Assembly (NCBI GenBank): GCA_032718475.1
Contig: JAUCBJ010006296.1
Span: forward strand, 1 to 33,177
Origin: Nemertoderma westbladi
Lineage: Eukaryota; Xenacoelomorpha; Nemertodermatida; Nemertodermatidae
Length of the DNA: 33,177 bases
Reading direction: 5' to 3'
How positions within the stretch are numbered: position 1 is the first letter of the stretch; each line of letters begins with the position of its first letter. The notes below the pieces were generated by a model. That model searched no databases and was not told the origin of the DNA. It was given only the letters and a program-made list of their open reading frames with translations. Below are positions 18,802-29,148 of this stretch, piece by piece. A program made the translations under genes and the position numbers.

Positions 18802-18995
18802 GCGATGTGAGTTCGGGCAGTACCGATATACACAGTACTGCAGTACAGCAGTAGGTCAACCGGAAAACCAATAAATAAAATTGCTAAATGCTGAAATGCA
18901 ATCAGGAACAGGAACACTGGTCAGCTGGTTACAATTTGTCCATTTTATAGCCAGAATGTGTCCTACATTTATCCATAGAAAACCTGAAAACAATG

Positions 18996-19003
18996 TTAAA
19001 TTT
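18996..19003. repeat. Left 8-bp target-site duplication of the 3.9-kb TIR element
   Basis: TTAAATTT directly precedes the terminal GGGTAAATC. The identical 8-mer follows the other end at 22944-22951. Confidence 0.85.
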
Positions 19004-19020
19004 GGGTAAATCTTTTCGAC

Positions 19021-19052
19021 CTACGCGTAGGCCTACGCGTAGCTACGCGTAG
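19021..19052. repeat. Terminal CTACGCGTAG cluster, left
   Basis: Three exact palindromic decamers at 19021, 19033 and 19043, spaced 12 and 10 bp, are part of the TIR. The core ACGCGT is palindromic and CpG-rich. Likely protein-binding sites by position, unproven. Confidence 0.85.
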
Positions 19053-19075
19053 TTCGCAACATTGGGTCATATATC

Positions 19076-19731
19076 GGTACATGCTAAAAAGTGGAATGAG
19101 CTAGAATGACCTAAAATGATCTAGAATGACCGAGAATGAGCTAGAATGACCTAAGAATGACCTAGAATGACCTATGAGGAGATTATAGAATGCAAGAATG
19201 ACCTAAGAATCACCTAGAATGAGCTATGAGGATATGATAGAATGCAATACCGACCTATACCGAGCTGTAACAAGATAAGAATCGAGTCGTTTGAGTCAGG
19301 GATATGAATCGTTTTTTCGAGAGCCAGCAATATGTCGTAGTATGGCGATTTCTAGTAAAGAGCAGGTAGTGGATAAGTTCTTTACTTACAGCGCTTCGGT
19401 TTTGGAAACTACATACCGGAAGCCTATTAGTGCCGGACATAAACAAGGTAGTAAGCAGCATTCTTCTAAGCGAGCATATTACTACAAATAATAGTATTAC
19501 TAATAATAATAGCTCATTCTAGGTGATTCGTATCTTGTTATAGCTCGGTATAGGTCGGTATTGCATTCTATCATCACAATAGAGTTCGTTCTAGGTGATT
19601 CTTATGTCATTCTAGATAATTCTAGATCATTCTTGCATTCTATCATCTTCTCATAGCTCATTCTAGGTCATTCTAGATCATTCTAGGTCATTCTAGATCA
19701 TTCTAGCTTATTCTACTTTTTAGCATGTACC
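19076..19731. repeat. Foldback with ~208-bp arms of CATTCTAG-type subrepeats
   Basis: The left arm (19076-19284) starts GGTACATGCTAAAAAGTGG, and its complement appears in the right arm (19525-19731). The arms are built of many short CTAGAATGACC/GGTCATTCTAG units plus tagaatgcaataccgacctat. The 240-bp loop (19285-19524) has a short open frame with no recognised family. The arms would form a long imperfect hairpin. Confidence 0.8.
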
Positions 19732-19765
19732 TCATATATCACCAGTTTCAGAGTTTTAACATTAA

Positions 19766-19820
19766 CTACGCGTAGTTGCTACGCGACCTACGCGTAGGTG
19801 CTACGTATAACTACGCGTAG
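19766..19820. repeat. Internal CTACGCGTAG cluster
   Basis: Three exact decamers at 19766, 19788 and 19811 lie just outside the foldback's right arm, with degenerate copies between them. Confidence 0.8.
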
Positions 19821-20084
19821 GTGCTACCCATAACTATGCCTATACGTCGTTTATCATTAGTAGGCCTACGTATTCCAAGCGGTTCAGTACTAAAATAAGA
19901 CCATACGGTATGTTCAATAAACAACCCACAACCATCAAATGCTTTCAACAGTAATGCATCCTATACCTGTATACTCTATATAGAGGAATACGCTAAGACT
20001 ACATATACTTCACTTCTTTCTTGCGTTGCGGGTGCTAAAATGTGTTACCGGTAATAATCCCAGCAAAGACACATCCGGCTAATA

Positions 20085-20380
20085 TCCGGATAATATCCAG
20101 CTAAACCCCGCTAAACCCCGCTAGCTTGGTTTTTAGCGTTTTAATATCCAGCTAATAGCTGGATAATAGTATCCGGCAATTCGCTGGAGAAAATATCCAC
20201 TAAATATCTGGAAAAATCCTTGATTTAGCGTCACTTTAGCGTATGAATAAATCGACCTAATAAATAGCGGGATTTTAGCATCAGTTTAGCATGTAGAGAA
20301 GCTAAAACTAGCTGAGAGTAGCGGGATTTTAGCACCAATTTAGTCGCTAAATATAGAAGTAAATAGCGGTGTTCTAGCGA
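20085..20380. repeat. TAGC/GGATAATATCC motif cluster, left
   Basis: Dense repeats of (T)TTAGCG, TAGCGGGATTTTAGCA, AATATCCAGCTAA and ccccgctaaa. A matching cluster at about 22010-22205 faces it across ~1.6 kb. They probably mark the subterminal regions of another element nested in the 3.9-kb one. A clear TIR or target duplication was not found. Confidence 0.5.
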
Positions 20381-20404
20381 CTAAGGGATGGTGGGCGGAG
20401 ACGT

Positions 20405-20559
20405 GGGGGGGGGGGGGGGGGGGGGGGGGAGTTGTACTTACACAAATCCCATCTCGGCGAATTGATATCTCGTCTCATTGTTAAATTATTATGGATAGGA
20501 CTAAATATGAATTTTGGTTGCCGTCAGCAACCACCCCCCCCCCCCCCCCCCCCCCCCCC
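20405..20559. repeat. G25 and C26 homopolymers facing each other
   Basis: A run of 25 G (20405-20429) and a run of 26 C (20534-20559) are separated by 104 bp. They could pair as a perfect G:C stem or form quadruplexes. Exact lengths in such tracts may reflect sequencing or assembly error. Confidence 0.75.
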
Positions 20560-22009
20560 TTTTTCTGGATGGATGAGGCCATGTGTACCTGTACAGTATT
20601 CCTCCATAACATATGTACAAACATATCCCAGGAAGCAGAAGACATTCGCCAAAGATATTGAACATTGACATATGGTTACTTATTCAGTTTTCACCCATGA
20701 TGTAATAATCTATGAGACAATGTTTAGATTACAGTAGGTACAACATGCCGATATTACCAGTGAAATACCCCAATTAGCCAATTTGAAATTTTAAAATAAT
20801 GTAATAATTTTAATCACTAGTTGAACGAAATTAAATATGAACCAACACATTCAATAATGATCGTTCACTTTTCATTCAGTTTTACGTCCATTTATTTATA
20901 TCAACAATACAGTACAGTACCTAAAATATGAACGATCATGGCACGATGTTTTAATTTTTATGAACTTTCACAAGTTTACCATAATTAAAGCCATCCCGAT
21001 GACGTTTTTGATAATTAAATGATTTACAACATTAACAAACTAACAACACCTACTAACCAACACATACTAACAACATTAAGCACTTCGCAATTATAACACT
21101 TTTGATATTGCCCCGGATACATACTGTAATACAGTAGAATAAGATAAAACAACAATTTAAATAATCTAATGACAACAAAACACAAATTCATGGGTATGGA
21201 TACAATCGATATAAATTTATATTTAATATTAACTCTCATTCAATATAATGCACTAAGAACAGGTTTGTTGTGCAGATGAAGATGGGAGGAGCTATACCTG
21301 GTGGTGGTGGTGGGAGGGGGGGGGGGGGGGGGAGTTTAAACTCAATCAAAGGAAAAAATTTAGTAATTATCTAAGGGTATAATTTATACAGTAGGCCTAC
21401 CTACAGTGCTACAATATCTCAGGTTACAGTACCTATAGTTGTTATACAGTAGTACAGACAATATGCACTGTATTTAAATTTTCATTTGTACATTTTTGCA
21501 GTGAACAAAAAAAAATATTAAACTGTCAAAAATTAAACTGCATTTACATAAACCACCAACCCCAACCCCCCGACACTACCTCAATTTGCAGAAAACTGAA
21601 ATTATTGGATAGATATATGGTTTCTTGTCTTCGAATAATCGATTAGAAACAGTTTACAATTTATTATTTTTAATAAATTCATAATTATGAATTATCTAAT
21701 ATGGTTGTAAATAAGATCAAATATATAGATTTTAATAATCGAATTAATATTTTTTGATGATCGCTTAAAGTTATATAGGATACTCCTAAGTCTTAATGCA
21801 TTATATATTCTCTTATTATACTCAAACGATTACATCTCAGTTTGTATAGAGTATTGTAGGTGTAGGGCCGTAGGTGTAGGCATAGGGTAGGTAAGGTAGG
21901 CTAACCACTCCAGCCCCCCCCCCCCCCCTCCCCTCCTCTCTCCACAGAGTATGCACAAGGAACGCCATGTGATTGGACAAAGCGAATTTTTTTTAACCTG
22001 GGCAGCTAC
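20560..22009. other. Interior of the 3.9-kb element, no gene
   Basis: AT-rich, with G17 at 21316-21332 and C15 at 21914-21928. Only short open frames exist and none resembles a known family. Confidence 0.4.
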
Positions 22010-22205
22010 AAATGCCGCTAAATCCACGCTAAAGTGCCGCTAAGGAACCGCTAAAAACCGGATAATTATCCCGCTAAAAACGCCGCTATAGCGGGGACCA
22101 CTTTTACGGCGATTATCCGGATATTATCTTATAAAAATAGCGGGATATTAGCAGGATGGTACATCCCGCTATTAGCGTGCTAATCGCTGGATATGTATTA
22201 GCTGT
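22010..22205. repeat. TAGC motif cluster, right
   Basis: Repeats of CCGCTAAA, GCGGGATATTAGCA and GGATAATTATCC/GGATATTATC occur, in the opposite sense to the 20085-20380 cluster. Short dyads such as cgccgctatagcgg lie inside. Confidence 0.5.
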
Positions 22206-22752
22206 ATATGTTTAGAGTTCAAAAATAGTTTACAAAGGAAATAGGCCGATGGTTCTTATCGATTCTCTGTGCTTTTTATTGCCTTTGTTCACGATAGGGC
22301 AAGGATATATTTAATATGTTAACCCCTTGACAAGGGAAGGGGGAGACTAAATTGTTTACCATGATTGGTTGCACTTGTTATTTGACCAAACAATTGAATT
22401 TTATGCAGTATTTATCAGCTTTCGCTTAACCACTTCACCGGTAGATTGGTAGCTTACTACTGTAGAATATTTCAATAATCCAATGGAAACAAAGATGCTT
22501 GAATCATGAGACGTGAATTTTAAGTCTACTTTTTATTCATCCTGTGTTTGTACTGTATGTGAAAGAGCCGAATATTTTTTATTACCAGTGATGTATGTAG
22601 AGATATGAGTTTCCGATTCTGTTATTCCATTTGTCTGATAATCAGATACCTGACATATACCAGTATACCGATACTTGCCTAACAACTCAACCCTACCGGA
22701 CCTGAAATGAAAAATCATTGTTATCAGGACTGCTAGTACTGTAGTAGCACAC

Positions 22753-22926
22753 CTACGCGTAGTTTCAAAATACCTACGCGTAGTTCCAAAATAACTACGC
22801 GTAGTTTTAAAACACCTACGCGTAGTTGTTAAAAAGGCAGTAAGTCTGGCCCTACCGGTAAATGACAGGAATGGAAGTTACAAACTACGCGTAGCTACGC
22901 GTAGCTACGCGTAGGCCTACGCGTAG
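22753..22926. repeat. Right CTACGCGTAG clusters, 21-bp and 10-12-bp phased
   Basis: Four exact decamers at 22753, 22774, 22795 and 22816 are exactly 21 bp apart. Four more in the TIR at 22885, 22895, 22905 and 22917 are 10, 10 and 12 bp apart. The spacing equals about two and one helical turns, so the sites in each group face the same side of the DNA. Confidence 0.85.
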
Positions 22927-22943
22927 GTCGAAAAGATTTACCC

Positions 22944-22951
22944 TTAAATTT
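22944..22951. repeat. Right 8-bp target-site duplication
   Basis: TTAAATTT follows the terminal GATTTACCC and matches 18996-19003 exactly. Confidence 0.85.
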
Positions 22952-24974
22952 ATCCATAGAAAACAATGTTACATTTCATTTCAAAACAGGCAGCGCAGCG
23001 GCAGCGAAATTCTTACTTTGGCATTACCGTATATCAAAATAATTATTAAGCAGTGTAGGCCCGAATAAACATTATATATTGAGGTTTAGATGGAGTGCAA
23101 TGGAAGGGGAAAATTTATTTCATGGGACGGGTAGTTTGTCTGGTGTCCGGTGGAGTACAGAGTGAGCGGCATGTGATGGGAATGGTTAAGCGCGTTTTAT
23201 TTGTCTGTTAGAGTTTGCACTTTTGAAAACACTGTGCGCTCGTTTTGGGCGCTTTCAGTTAGGGTAGGTTTCTTAAAAAGGAAGTTTTTTTTCTTCCTAT
23301 ATAGGAAGGAAATCGTGCTTCATATATAGGATCAAGTTTTTGCCATTTTTCTGAACATTTTCTTAATTATCTTTTGAAATAAATTTTAGCGGCATATTTG
23401 AAATCCTGGCTATTGGGGGATAATCTTTTCTACGCTAGTTGTGAAAAAAAAACTAAAAAAAAACTATCTGTGCGTTCTCTTTCTATAGCCATTTTAAAAA
23501 CGTTACTTTTTCGAAGAATTTTTTATATAGGAAATCTTTTTTGGACTTCCTATTTAGGAGTTTACCTTTTTTAACCGTTTTAAATTTTATGTATAGATTT
23601 TTCTTAATTAAGAAAAAATATTCTCCAGCAGTTCATTACAAATAGATGGACTTGGGCTGGGATAGGTACCTGGAACCTGTATGTACCCCCCACCCTGCCT
23701 TGGCTATATGGTTTGCATTTGCAGACAATATAAAACTACATGATTCCCACAGAGGGATGCAGTGATGCTTGATGCGGAGGGTTTTTTTTTATAATAATAA
23801 TCAGATTGGGCCTAATAATTATTCTTGCAATATTATTTTTACAATAATTAATACAATATAATTTTACGATTATAATTATTAATAATTATTCATGCAATAA
23901 ATTTTTTTTTAAATAATTAATAAAAATTATTAAAATTAAATTGCACTAAATTTACACATGGGTGAAAAATATTTATTAACATTAAAAAAACAATATATAT
24001 TATTATACAATTATTTCCTATCAGGACGCCATGCGTCAATAGTGACAACAAAACAATATATATAAACAAGTAATAGTAATCGAACATAGTATAATCAAAA
24101 CAATAATTAATCCTCATCCTAAATCGTACCTATATATCCAGCACTAGAAAGTTAGATCGGTATATAACGAACCAAACAGCTGACACAATAAACCCCTCAC
24201 CGTGGTGGCAATGTGTAATAATAGATAAATAGTCCAAGAGTTATATCAACACATTGAGTTTATAGCTTGCAATAAAAATTTCCAATTAATAAAAATTTAT
24301 AATAATAATTGTAAAAATTACCAGTAGTTACGGAAAAAATTATTTCAAGAGAAATAAGAGAAGTATTTAAATTGATAAGTCAAAAAAATAAAAATAATGC
24401 CCTTTAAATGCGTCAGGAATTGAATTTACTAAAACTCATAAAATAATTAGTTTATGTTGAGAAACATGATGCACAAAATCTAATCTGGGGACCATATATC
24501 TCTCTGTAAGACTCACCTTTGCCTGAGCTAAACGATTCCTTGATACAGGCAGCAATACCTGAACTTGAAGTTTATTTAAGGCAGTGATTTTTTTATGTCC
24601 TTTTATTTGACTTTTTTTGTCCTCCTTTTTTTACGAATTGTGCATAATGACTTTTGTTGTCCCTTTAATGACTTTTGTTGTCCTTTTAATGACTTTTTAT
24701 GTATGTATTTCTTAAAACTGTCAGACTGCTGATTTCTGGACTGTCAGACAGTTGATTTCAACATGCCTATGCCAAAACATTCAAAATTTGTTGATTTCTG
24801 GTCTGTCGGACAGTTGGTTTCACTATGCCTGTGCCAAAACATTCCATGATTCTATGATTCATAGACTATGAGATAGATTTCCATATGCGCCTGTGGTAGT
24901 AGACTCTAAATTTAATAGTTTGTGGTTGTTGTCGATAATCGATTACCACATGACGTAGAAAAACACTCATTTTA
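22952..24974. other. AT-rich intergenic DNA, nothing recognised
   Basis: No gene. Poly-T and AAT-rich tracts dominate 23760-24420. Near 24650-24700 a short tandem of atgacttttgttgtcc(ctttta) occurs, and similar gacttttt-atgtcc blocks recur inverted near 25905-25945 beyond the tandem arrays. Confidence 0.4.
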
Positions 24975-25588
24975 TAGCCAAAAACAATCACCAATTGATG
25001 GAAAGGAGCGGGTTAAGGCCGGATTTTCTAACCAAAACAATAAACAGTCACTTTACCAAATGAAGGAATGGAGCAGGTTACAGAGGCGGGCCTTTCTAAC
25101 CAAAACAATAAACGATTATTTAACTAATTGAGAAAGGACCGGGTTACAGAGGCGGGATTTTCTAACCAAAACAATAAACAGTCACTTTACCAAATCAGGG
25201 AAAGGAGCAGGTTACAGAGACGGGATTTTCTAACCAAAACAATAAACGATAACATTACCAATTGAGAGAAAGGAGCAGGTTACAGAGGCGGGATTTTCTA
25301 ACCAAAACAATAAACAGTCACTTTACCAAATCAGGGAAAGGAGCAGGTTACAGAGACGGGATTTTCTAACCAAAACAATAAACGATAACATTACCAATTG
25401 AGAGAAAGGAGCAGGTTACAGAGGCGGGATTTCCTAACCAAAACAATAAACGATCACTTAACTAATTGAGGGAAAGGGGCAGGTTACAGAGGCGGGCCTT
25501 TCTAACCAAAACATTAAACGGTCACTTTACCAAATCAGGGAAAGGAGCAGGTTACAGAGGCGGGATTTTCTAACCAAAACAACCGGTC
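24975..25588. repeat. Nine ~67-bp tandem units with alternating subtypes
   Basis: Each unit has ggagcaggttacagaggcgg, then gattttctaaccaaaacaat, then aaac and a variable end. Two end types alternate for part of the array (cagtcactttaccaaatcag versus cgataacattaccaattgag), giving a ~137-bp higher-order dimer around 25132-25406. Conserved TAACCAAAACAATAAAC suggests recent homogenisation. No coding potential is supported. Confidence 0.85.
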
Positions 25589-25729
25589 AGCCGGTAGGCC
25601 TACCAGTACCGTATTTAAATGGTTGGCTACACATTAGGCCTACAGCAGTACCGGTGCCGGTACCGGTACTAAAATACCTGCTTTATACCTACATCTGTAC
25701 ATGCAATACTGCAAAATAGTGCTCTATAT

Positions 25730-25925
25730 ACTAATACCGGTACTGATAGCCTGAGAGAACAGCAGTAGAGACACCGGTAGCATGGACACTAACAGTAAAT
25801 TTCTGGAGGACATAAAAAGTAAAAAAAAACTAATACCGGTACTGATAGCCTGAGAGAACAGCAGTAGAGAAACCGGTAGCATGGAACCTAACGGTAGATT
25901 TCTGGAGGACATAAAAAGTCAAAAA
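25730..25925. repeat. ~105-bp tandem duplication
   Basis: Two copies beginning ctaataccggtactgatagc and ending tggaggacataaaaagt, about 100 bp each, with few differences. Flanking DNA is rich in ACCGGT palindromes (25600-25680). Confidence 0.7.
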
Positions 25926-25980
25926 AAGGACAAAAAAGGATTTAAACAGACAATAAAAATTATTGCGCTTATTTAATGAC

Positions 25981-26112
25981 TGTGACGGAATCCGCTTGGA
26001 GTTGGCAGTAGCGAATCCCGACCGGTGTGCGAATTGTACGCGTCGTCGCGTCCGTGGGCTGCTGAACTAGTTAGTACTGGATATATATTAGGCCGAACCC
26101 GTTGAAAATGAC
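25981..26112 (-). mobile_element. X-family LTR, copy D, internally deleted or diverged
   Basis: The end at 25981 reads TGTGACGGAATCC, like LTR C at 29459 (TGTGACGGGATCC). The other end abuts a C19 tract (G-run on the minus strand) where the polypurine tract of copy C lies. At about 132 bp it is far shorter than copies B and C (600 and 565 bp), so most of the LTR is missing. The assignment rests on its ends and on the strong match of the adjoining 3' region (26134-26320) to 30033-30230. Confidence 0.5.
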
Positions 26113-26114
26113 TT

Positions 26115-26330
26115 CCCCCCCCCCCCCCCCCCCATGCTATCTTCCCGGTGAAAAGATAGCAACAACCTTAAGTGCGCTTCAATTCCGCTGGAATCCAATC
26201 TAATATTGGATGTGGGGTGGAATTTTCTTTCTCAGGGTCGGCTTTCCAGGCCGGTCCCCATGGGTCTGTTATCACTACCCATCCTTGGTACACCTGCGAG
26301 CTATGCCATACCAAGGCACATTATCGGGTC
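26115..26330 (-). mobile_element. Copy D polypurine tract (expanded) and hairpin-rich 3' region
   Basis: The homopolymer at 26115-26133 corresponds to the short G7 polypurine tract of copy C. Beyond it the sequence aligns with 30033-30230, including hairpins at 26136-26160 (8-bp stem GCTATCTT), 26193-26211 (7-bp stem ATCCAAT) and CGGCTTTCCAGGCCG at 26239-26253. Read toward lower coordinates, this is the stretch just upstream of the 3' LTR. Confidence 0.7.
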
Positions 26331-26716
26331 CCACGCATGTGTGCACCATGTCAGAGAGATCTGTCTAATGTCTCATCTTCCTACTCTAGTCAATTGGTCC
26401 CCAATCCCAGTAGCTAGTTGGAAAAGGTTATATTTTAACTATAGTGCATACATTGATTATATTGGGTATTAATTAATTAATTTTACGTACGTACATACTA
26501 ATTGCACTTGATTAATTGCACTTAGGAGTTTGTACTGTTGCGTTCATGTGGTGCCTTCCAGGCACACTTACACCCCTGTTCCTGAGTTCTAGTTTGCTCC
26601 CCCCGTCTTCGGGAACCATCTGAGTTCCTTGCCCCTATCATCATCTTGCCTGGGCCGTTTCCTTCCTTCCTGTTTATCCTTGAGGCTACTCATCCTCGCC
26701 GATACCGTATTACCAA
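26331..26716 (-). mobile_element. Copy D internal sequence, degenerate
   Basis: No coding frame is supported. A GTGCC-TTCC-GGCAC type dyad (about 26549-26566) resembles the hairpins of the array in copy C. The stretch continues on the far side of the inserted TIR element at 27352. Confidence 0.4.
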
Positions 26717-27348
26717 GGGGCCGTCCAAGTATGACGTCTGCACTTTTCCCCAAAATGTTGACCCCCTCCCTCCCCTAAATCAGATGTCATCAGATAGGCG
26801 TTGACCCCCCCCCCCCCCCCCCCCTCCCCTAAATCAGATTTTAAAAAAATTTTGTAATAAACTATTATATTATGAAGATTATTTATAATCACTTGTAAAT
26901 CATTCAATTACTATTTTTAATCAAATTATGAATTATATAATTATAGTAAATTATTAATTAATATTATAATATAATAATAGTTATTCAATCAGCCAGGGAC
27001 TGATTCTATCCTCAATAATAGACAGAATTGTAGTACTGTAGTCTCTAACAATCATTAGCTTAGGATTAATGTTTCATTTTCAGGCGAACCCCAGTACCGC
27101 AGTACCCCAGTAGCACGCGTCCCAATCACTGAAACATGGTGACTGGTAACTGAAACAGAAGGTCGTGCTACGGGCCTTCGGGGGCTTCGAACAATTAAAA
27201 TAGGCAAGCTATCCTTCTAGCACCTATAAATGAACATGCTGACGTCAGATTTTGGCTGACCCCCTCCCCTCCCCTCATCAGCACGTCGTCAGATTTTCCC
27301 AACCCCCCTCCCCCCCCTAAAGTGCTGAGGTAATACTTGGACGGCCCC
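26717..27348. mobile_element. 632-bp TIR element with GGGGCCGTCCAAGTAT ends and CAA duplication
   Basis: The left end GGGGCCGTCCAAGTAT matches the complement of the right end exactly for 16 bp, with weaker identity to about 30 bp. CAA flanks both sides (26714-26716 and 27349-27351), a 3-bp duplication. Subterminal C-rich tracts (ccccctccc, C20 at 26805-26824) and tcatcag/gtcagatttt repeats follow. No transposase, so it is MITE-like. The superfamily is not assigned. Confidence 0.75.
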
Positions 27349-27351
27349 CAA

Positions 27352-27588
27352 GCCCCATTGTTGGTTCTTTGGGCGCAGGTGTTATCAACTCTCGGTATCG
27401 CTTCGCAGGTGGTCCCACTGAGTGTCCCTCATGTCTCCCTCTGGTAGCGTCCCACAAAATCATCTTCATCGCGCGCGGCACGTGTTCCCCCAGAAAGTCC
27501 CTGAATTCGATCCTATTCTCTGGTGACCATCTGTCCAGGTATCTTTGGGTGTTGATGACCCCTCCATACGATGCCACTGTCGCTACCT
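27352..27588 (-). pseudogene. Coding fragment of copy D or unknown gene
   Basis: An open frame on the minus strand (27577 down to the MITE) has a protein-like composition: GGVINTQRYLDRW, then EFRDFLGEHVPRAMKMI. I do not recognise a family. By position it belongs to the older D element, since it is cut by the TIR element on one side and by LTR B on the other. A relic of gag or pol is the likeliest reading; a captured host exon is not excluded. Confidence 0.35.
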
Positions 27589-28188
27589 TGTGAGCGGATT
27601 CAATTCCGCCTCACCAAACCCCCATAAAGTGGGAAAGAGCGCCTCTAAGCAATATTGGGAGCACGAGGTTGATTACCAATCAACCTCGTGTCACCCCAGT
27701 AAACGGGGACAATAGGCCCCAGAGAACACACACACAATAGGGGTCAGGGGTTACACCCCTGAGAGAGAGGAAAGTAACAGCAGCGGGGGGGGGGGGGGGG
27801 GGGGGGAAACACCCCCGCAGGACAGAGGGTGTGAAGTAGGTTACTAGCCAATGGGGGGAAGGCATCGGCTGAGTAGGATAATGCGGCCAACCGTGCAGTA
27901 TAATATTACCGGTAACTGTGTTACTTGCTCAGTTTACTCAGTCAGTTCAGTTAGGGTGGAATGGTGATTTCTATCACCATCCGCTACCGCCACTCCACTA
28001 TGTAATACCTATTTACCGGTACATCTTTGCTGACTTAACCCTGTTAATTGTGCTTATATCATATTACCATATACCTTCATATCAATCAAGAACTTTGGAA
28101 CCCTTAAAGAACCTTTTCACACACACGGCGGGGACGCGTAGATAGGAAAACCCACACGGATAAATCGGGGTCCACGGATCCTGTCACA
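27589..28188 (+). mobile_element. X-family LTR, copy B (5' LTR of a plus-strand element)
   Basis: It starts TGTGAGC and ends GTCACA, the TG...CA termini of LTRs. It is inverted relative to copy C and similar over its whole length, including the terminal hairpin (27590-27614), a perfect 12-bp stem (27662-27673 with 27679-27690), the TCAGGGGT/ACCCCTGA stem (27744-27762) and ggggacgcgtagata near its end. A G22 homopolymer (27785-27806) is a local expansion. The flanking 5-mers (tacct, gtgat) differ, so it is not a solo LTR. A gag-like frame follows, fitting a 5' LTR. No standard TGG primer site follows. Confidence 0.75.
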
Positions 28189-28365
28189 GTGATAGAACGT
28201 CCGTAACCCACTGTGACTCCAGCCACAAGGTAAAGAGCGATGAGTCGAGAAGAAAAGACGACCCGCCGCGGACCCCGGACGGCGATCTAACGATCCGCGA
28301 GGCCACGGCGAGACGGTATCGACCCACGACGCCGGATCCGTCGACGAACGATCCGGCAATCCAAG

Positions 28366-29148
28366 ATGGAGGGGGGCCGTCTACAACAGGGAGGACGAGT
28401 CGGGAGGAGAGAGAGACGAGTCGACACACAGCGGCGGTCGACGTACCGATGTCGCCGGCCAGCCACAGGCCGAGGGCGACGGACGGCCCACCGGAACGGC
28501 AACGGTGGAGCCGCCGGTACGACGCCGGACCCGAGGGAGAGAGGAGATGTCGGCGACGAGGACGTCGGGGTCGTCCGGCTCCGACGAGCCTACGCCGCGA
28601 CCCGGGAACAACTGAAAGAAGCTAGAGGAGGGGCCGAGATAGACCAGGTGAAGTTGAAAAGGCGACTAGGTGAGTCGAACAGATACTTTGATTACCTAGT
28701 GCGTTCTGGGCAGGGAGAACTAGCCAGGGAGAGAGCGAGAGGGGTTGCCTTCGAACTGTTTGGGCTATGGGAACGTAGGGGTATGGGGCCTGGTGCAGTG
28801 TACATAGGGCCATACTCAGTCGATGCCCGGGAAGCAAAATTAGTGGGTTGGAGGAGACCGCAGGAGGGCGAATCCGAGGTTAACCCCGAGGATTCGGTCT
28901 CGTCGGTCGGAGGAAGTTCCGGGAGGCGGGGGAAAGTTAGTAGGACGGGAAGACGGAGGGAATCCGTCACAACCGATAAGTCTGCTACATCCTCCGCAAA
29001 AGAAAGACGGATGCGGAAGATAAATCTGGCATATAAATTAGGAATGGAAGAATTAGAGCGGATAATGGGGGAGGGAAGGAGCAAGAGAGTGAACGCAAAG
29101 AGCGTGAGGCAAGAGAACAGAGCGTGCGGTACACGTACAGTACGCTAG
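28366..29148 (+). CDS. Gag-like protein of X-family copy B
   Basis: A 260-codon, Arg/Gly-rich frame starting 178 bp after the LTR. The first ~75 residues are strongly basic. Residues ~75-150 look helical (RRAYAATREQLKEARG, then LKRRLGESNRYFDYLV). A conserved-looking GAVYIGPY patch and a Ser/Arg-rich tail follow, with a second helix near 225-245. There is no zinc knuckle in this frame. Location and charge suit the N-terminal part of a retroelement Gag, but no family match is recognised. It may be truncated: after a frame change, Asn-rich coding-like sequence continues to 29458, where LTR C interrupts it. Confidence 0.5.
   Translation: MEGGRLQQGGRVGRRERRVDTQRRSTYRCRRPATGRGRRTAHRNGNGGAAGTTPDPRERGDVGDEDVGVVRLRRAYAATREQLKEARGGAEIDQVKLKRRLGESNRYFDYLVRSGQGELARERARGVAFELFGLWERRGMGPGAVYIGPYSVDAREAKLVGWRRPQEGESEVNPEDSVSSVGGSSGRRGKVSRTGRRRESVTTDKSATSSAKERRMRKINLAYKLGMEELERIMGEGRSKRVNAKSVRQENRACGTRTVR

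Larger units (their letters stand above)
19004..22943. mobile_element. 3,940-bp TIR DNA transposon, non-autonomous, 8-bp TSD
   Basis: The left end begins GGGTAAATCTTTTCGACC, and the complement of the right end is identical for the first 49 bp, running into CTACGCGTAG palindromes. Both ends abut TTAAATTT. An 8-bp duplication is typical of hAT and P-type elements, but the terminal GGGTAAATC is not one I recognise. No transposase-length frame lies inside. The interior holds a foldback (19076-19731), TAGC-motif clusters (about 20085-20380 and 22010-22205) and long G and C homopolymers, so other elements may be nested in it. Removing it leaves a short target sequence that is itself a direct repeat (tttatccatagaaaac on both sides). 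Confidence 0.85.

Noticed and set aside
24975-25588. CRISPR-like direct repeats
   Set aside because: Units are contiguous with no unique spacers, and the context is an animal genome.
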